Assembly (NCBI GenBank): GCA_029004655.1
Contig: JAQVYP010000082.1
Span: 1 to 7,816, forward strand
Reading direction: 5' to 3'
DNA: 7,816 nucleotides
DNA from: Oscillospiraceae bacterium
Lineage (GTDB): Bacteria; Bacillota; Clostridia; Oscillospirales; Acutalibacteraceae
Positions 6,246-7,816 of the stretch are shown here, one piece after another. The notes beneath the pieces were generated by a model. It ran no database searches. It was not told where the DNA came from and was given only the letters and a program-made list of their open reading frames with translations. Positions within the stretch are counted from its first letter, which is position 1. Each line of letters opens with the position of its first letter. The translations under genes and the position numbers were made by a program.

Positions 6246-6274
6246 TAGAAAACGGTCATCAAATATGGTATAAT
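6246..6274 (+). promoter_or_regulatory. Transposase promoter
   Basis: TATAAT at 6269-6274 is a perfect -10, preceded by TGG (6266-6268), making an extended -10. TAGAAA at 6246-6251 is a 4-of-6 -35 at exactly 17 bp. RNA would start near 6281, about 20 nt before the transposase ATG. The promoter lies within the element and points inward, away from the transporter. Confidence 0.7.
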
Positions 6275-6293
6275 CTATTTACCACAACAAACC

Positions 6294-6300
6294 AAAGGAG
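6294..6300 (+). promoter_or_regulatory. Shine-Dalgarno abutting the transposase ATG
   Basis: AAAGGAG ends at 6300 and ATG begins at 6301, leaving no spacer. A normal spacer of 6-9 nt would point to the codons GTT (6307) or ATC (6310), of which neither is a standard start. The arrangement suggests poor translation of the transposase, a common way for an insertion sequence to limit its own activity. Confidence 0.5.
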
Positions 6301-7581
6301 ATGACTGTTATCTACCGACAATTAATAATAGACGACATATCGCTGTTCACATCACAGCCCAAAAGCAAATACTATGATGAACTGTTCAGTCATCTAAGGC
6401 TTGATGGTATACCGGACCGTAATTGTGCGATGGGTCGTTACGGATATTCGCGGCACGCCATGATATGTGCGTTTATCGTAATGAAATGCGAAGGCTTCGA
6501 GTACATAACCGACCTCGTAGACTACCTTAATAACAACCTTCTGATAGCGTACTATTGCGGTTTCGACATAAGGAAGCCATTACCGAAGTATCATGCTTTC
6601 GAGCGGTTTATCAAGAATTATGACAATGATATCCTGCGCGGTCTGATGGAAGAACAGGTAAAGCGATTGTATGAACATGGTATACTCGATACTTCATTCA
6701 TAGCGATTGATTCCACTCCGATTGCAGCCAGCACAAAACAAAACAACCCCAAATCCTTTGCCAAGAACAAGTTTGCCAAGGATAATCAGCCAAAGAACGA
6801 TAAGGACTGTAAGCTTGGTGTTCATACGGCATCAAACCAGCATAATGAAAAGAATTACGAGTTTTACTGGGGCTACAAGAATCACATCATTGTAGACTGT
6901 ATCAGCGGCTTGCCGCTATTTGAGTATACAACCGGTGCAAACGTCAACGATGGTTCTGTCGCTCCGGAGCTTCTCGAAAAGCTTAATGCTGTGCTTTCGA
7001 TAAAGGAATGTACCTTCATCGCCGACAAGGGTTACGACTGCAAGCAGATATACAACACTGTCAAAAATGTGTATGAGGGCGAGTGCTATATTCCCTTGAA
7101 TAAGCGCGGCACCAAGAATCCTAATAAGATGCCGTGCGGTAACATTATCTGTGACGCCGGTTTCGCCATGCACAAGGATGGCAAGGACAAATCCGGAGGA
7201 CGGCTGCGACAGAAATACTGCTGTCCTTTCAAGAGTTCATGTGACGATACAGCCTGCACCTGTGCTCATAAGAACTATTTCAACGGTAAAAAGAACCGCG
7301 GCTGCACGAAATATGTTACCATTCCCGATGATTATCGCCTTAGCATTGACAGGGACTGTTTGTCATTCAAGCAAATCTATGCTATGCGTACTGAGATTGA
7401 GCGTTATAATTCCAGATTCAAACAGACCGGTCAGGAACGCATGTGGGTTCACGGTGAAAACGCTGTACGTAACATTGCTTCTATCGCTCATATTGCTTTG
7501 CTTGCTGTCGCTCAAGCTGCGGTTGTCACTCGAAAATGTAATTCGATTTTATCTAAAAAATCTCTCATGAGAATTGGTTGA
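6301..7581 (+). CDS. DDE transposase of the insertion sequence
   Basis: A 426-residue transposase that cuts and joins the element ends. The N-terminal part (about 1-125) is helical, with MGRYGYSRHAMICAFIVMK resembling the DUF772-type DNA-binding region of IS5/IS1182 enzymes. The RNase H-like catalytic core has D137 in IAIDSTPIA, D242 in FIADKGYD and E367 in the Y360-R363-E367-K374 signature. Between D242 and E367 lies an insertion with many Cys (C279, C284, C307, C308, C314, C319, C321, C335), a possible metal-binding knuckle. There is no frameshift or internal stop, so it is probably active. It is transcribed opposite to all other genes here. The SD directly touches the ATG at 6301, which leaves the precise start uncertain by a few codons. 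IS4 versus IS5/IS1182 cannot be settled without a database comparison. Confidence 0.93.
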   Translation: MTVIYRQLIIDDISLFTSQPKSKYYDELFSHLRLDGIPDRNCAMGRYGYSRHAMICAFIVMKCEGFEYITDLVDYLNNNLLIAYYCGFDIRKPLPKYHAFERFIKNYDNDILRGLMEEQVKRLYEHGILDTSFIAIDSTPIAASTKQNNPKSFAKNKFAKDNQPKNDKDCKLGVHTASNQHNEKNYEFYWGYKNHIIVDCISGLPLFEYTTGANVNDGSVAPELLEKLNAVLSIKECTFIADKGYDCKQIYNTVKNVYEGECYIPLNKRGTKNPNKMPCGNIICDAGFAMHKDGKDKSGGRLRQKYCCPFKSSCDDTACTCAHKNYFNGKKNRGCTKYVTIPDDYRLSIDRDCLSFKQIYAMRTEIERYNSRFKQTGQERMWVHGENAVRNIASIAHIALLAVAQAAVVTRKCNSILSKKSLMRIG

Positions 7582-7587
7582 ACCAAT
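7573..7587. repeat. 15-bp palindrome across the transposase stop codon
   Basis: ATTGGTTGAACCAAT is a perfect 7+1+7 inverted repeat, and the TGA stop (7579-7581) sits at its centre. A 1-nt loop is too tight for a stable RNA hairpin of full length. No T-run follows, so it is not a terminator. Its role, if any, is unknown. Confidence 0.6.
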
Positions 7588-7612
7588 ACATTCCCATATA
7601 TTACTAAATTAT

Positions 7613-7636
7613 GCTCCGCTATATTCGGAGCTTTTT
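7613..7636 (+). terminator. Rho-independent terminator of the transposase gene
   Basis: GCTCCG (7613-7618), a 7-nt loop, CGGAGC (7626-7631), then TTTTT (7632-7636). The stem is 6 bp and perfect. It lies 32 nt after the stop and within the insertion sequence, so transposase mRNA should end before the right inverted repeat. On the minus strand only a broken T-tract follows the stem, so termination from that side should be weaker. Confidence 0.8.
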
Positions 7637-7669
7637 GTCGTTCATTCCATTTTATCCCATTTGCGTTGT

Positions 7670-7689
7670 TTCTCTATTTCGCTCATGTC
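7670..7689 (-). repeat. Right terminal inverted repeat of the insertion sequence
   Basis: Read inward on the minus strand it is GACATGAGCGAAATAGAGAA, matching the left end at 16 of 20 positions. Its outer end touches the right copy of the target duplication. Confidence 0.88.
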
Positions 7690-7702
7690 TATTAAATACT
7701 TA
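7690..7702. repeat. Target-site duplication, right copy
   Basis: TATTAAATACTTA, identical to 6154-6166. Removing 6167-7702 restores the pre-insertion sequence and joins the promoter at 7705-7713 to the transporter leader. Confidence 0.92.
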
Positions 7703-7704
7703 TT

Positions 7705-7713
7705 ATTATATCA
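7705..7713 (-). promoter_or_regulatory. Native promoter of the transporter, separated from it by the insertion
   Basis: On the minus strand TGATATAAT is a perfect -10 hexamer (TATAAT, 7710-7705) with the TG of an extended -10. The best -35 at 17 bp, TGGAAG (7733-7728), is weak, which an extended -10 tolerates. With the insertion removed, RNA would start within the target site, about 27 nt before the TTG of the transporter and upstream of its SD, which is normal promoter geometry. This is inferred from the rebuilt sequence. Confidence 0.5.
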
Positions 7714-7750
7714 TAAAATTATGAAAACTTCCACACTGTTGTGTATTTAT

Positions 7751-7816
7751 TTATGTAGGACTCATCGACGGGATTAGCTCGGCCTTTGGCGGGCTCGCTT
7801 CTGCAGGCAATTCGAA
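7751..7816 (-). CDS. Possible 3' end of an unidentified gene (right window edge)
   Basis: On the minus strand a frame enters at 7816 and ends at a TAA (7753-7751) after 21 codons, reading FELPAEASPPKAELIPS and four more residues. The stretch is much richer in G and C than the AT-rich sequence to its left and changes abruptly at about 7755, which is the only coding hint. The plus strand is also open over the same bases. It could equally be the edge of a repeat or noncoding element. No family is recognisable from so short a fragment. Confidence 0.25.
   Translation of the reverse strand, partial: FELPAEASPPKAELIPSMSPT

Larger units (their letters stand above)
6167..7689 (+). mobile_element. Complete insertion sequence, IS4/IS5/IS1182-type, 1523 bp
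   Basis: A single-transposase element with about 20-bp imperfect terminal inverted repeats and a perfect 13-bp target duplication. It carries a promoter, one uninterrupted transposase gene and a terminator, all within the ends, so it looks intact and recently inserted. The transposase has a D-D-E catalytic triad with a Y-x2-R-x3-E-x6-K signature, as defined for the IS4 family. A 10-13 bp target duplication also fits the IS4 group. A Cys-rich stretch between the second Asp and the Glu recalls IS1182-type transposases, so the family assignment stays open. The left noncoding part (6167-6300) holds the inverted repeat and the transposase promoter; the right part (7582-7689) holds the terminator and right inverted repeat. 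Confidence 0.92.

Noticed and set aside
6089..6304. Plus-strand frame of 71 codons whose TGA overlaps the transposase ATG (ATGA)
   Set aside because: It starts inside the transporter gene on the other strand and crosses the insertion boundary and target duplication, so it cannot be a native gene. It has no SD, and the overlap with the transposase start is coincidental.
7151..7570. Plus-strand frame of 139 codons within the transposase gene
   Set aside because: It overlaps the catalytic D-D-E region in another frame, and its translation is low-complexity Thr/Arg/Leu-rich. The transposase frame carries all conserved residues.
1..7816. CRISPR arrays, tRNA or rRNA genes, riboswitches
   Set aside because: No regularly spaced repeat-spacer pattern, no tRNA-like cloverleaf with conserved arms and no rRNA-like stretch was seen on either strand. 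The 2913-2959 structure is explained better as a terminator-like hairpin.

Overview
The window looks like a chromosomal segment of a low-GC, Gram-positive anaerobe, probably a Clostridia-type Firmicute. This is inferred from the AT-rich composition, strong purine-rich Shine-Dalgarno sequences, OmpR/HisKA-type signalling genes and ABC-2 exporter genes. No species marker is present, so anything finer than class would be a guess.

Layout: from the left edge to about 6135 every gene is on the minus strand, so transcription runs right to left. In transcription order these are an EamA/DMT-family transporter (6135-5269), a sensor histidine kinase (5129-3687), its OmpR-type response regulator (3686-2997), a membrane protein with two C-terminal zinc ribbons (2874-2179), an ABC ATPase (2176-1217), an ABC-2 permease (1220-462) and a secreted beta-rich protein cut by the left edge (460-1). 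The last four genes overlap or nearly touch and form one operon. The kinase and regulator form another. A complete 1523-bp insertion sequence (6167-7689) with its transposase on the plus strand lies between the transporter and its own promoter. It is bracketed by a perfect 13-bp target duplication.

How it fits together: the kinase-regulator pair most likely controls the adjacent exporter operon and itself. The main support is in the DNA. A 17-bp motif, GTTTATYTKCAGTTTAA on the minus strand, occurs just upstream of the exporter operon and again in the kinase promoter region, with 15 of 17 bases identical. It is a pair of direct half-sites 11 bp apart, as expected for an OmpR/PhoB-type regulator. 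At the exporter operon the half-sites end 11 bp before a -10 box (TATACT). That -10 lies inside the loop of a terminator-like hairpin, so RNA started there would lack the 5' arm, while read-through RNA from the kinase operon would form the whole hairpin.

The candidate system of interest is this signal-responsive exporter module: kinase, regulator, double-zinc-ribbon membrane protein, ABC-2 exporter and secreted protein. Each protein family is known. I cannot name the substrate, the signal or the role of the zinc-ribbon subunit, and I do not recognise the module as a named system.
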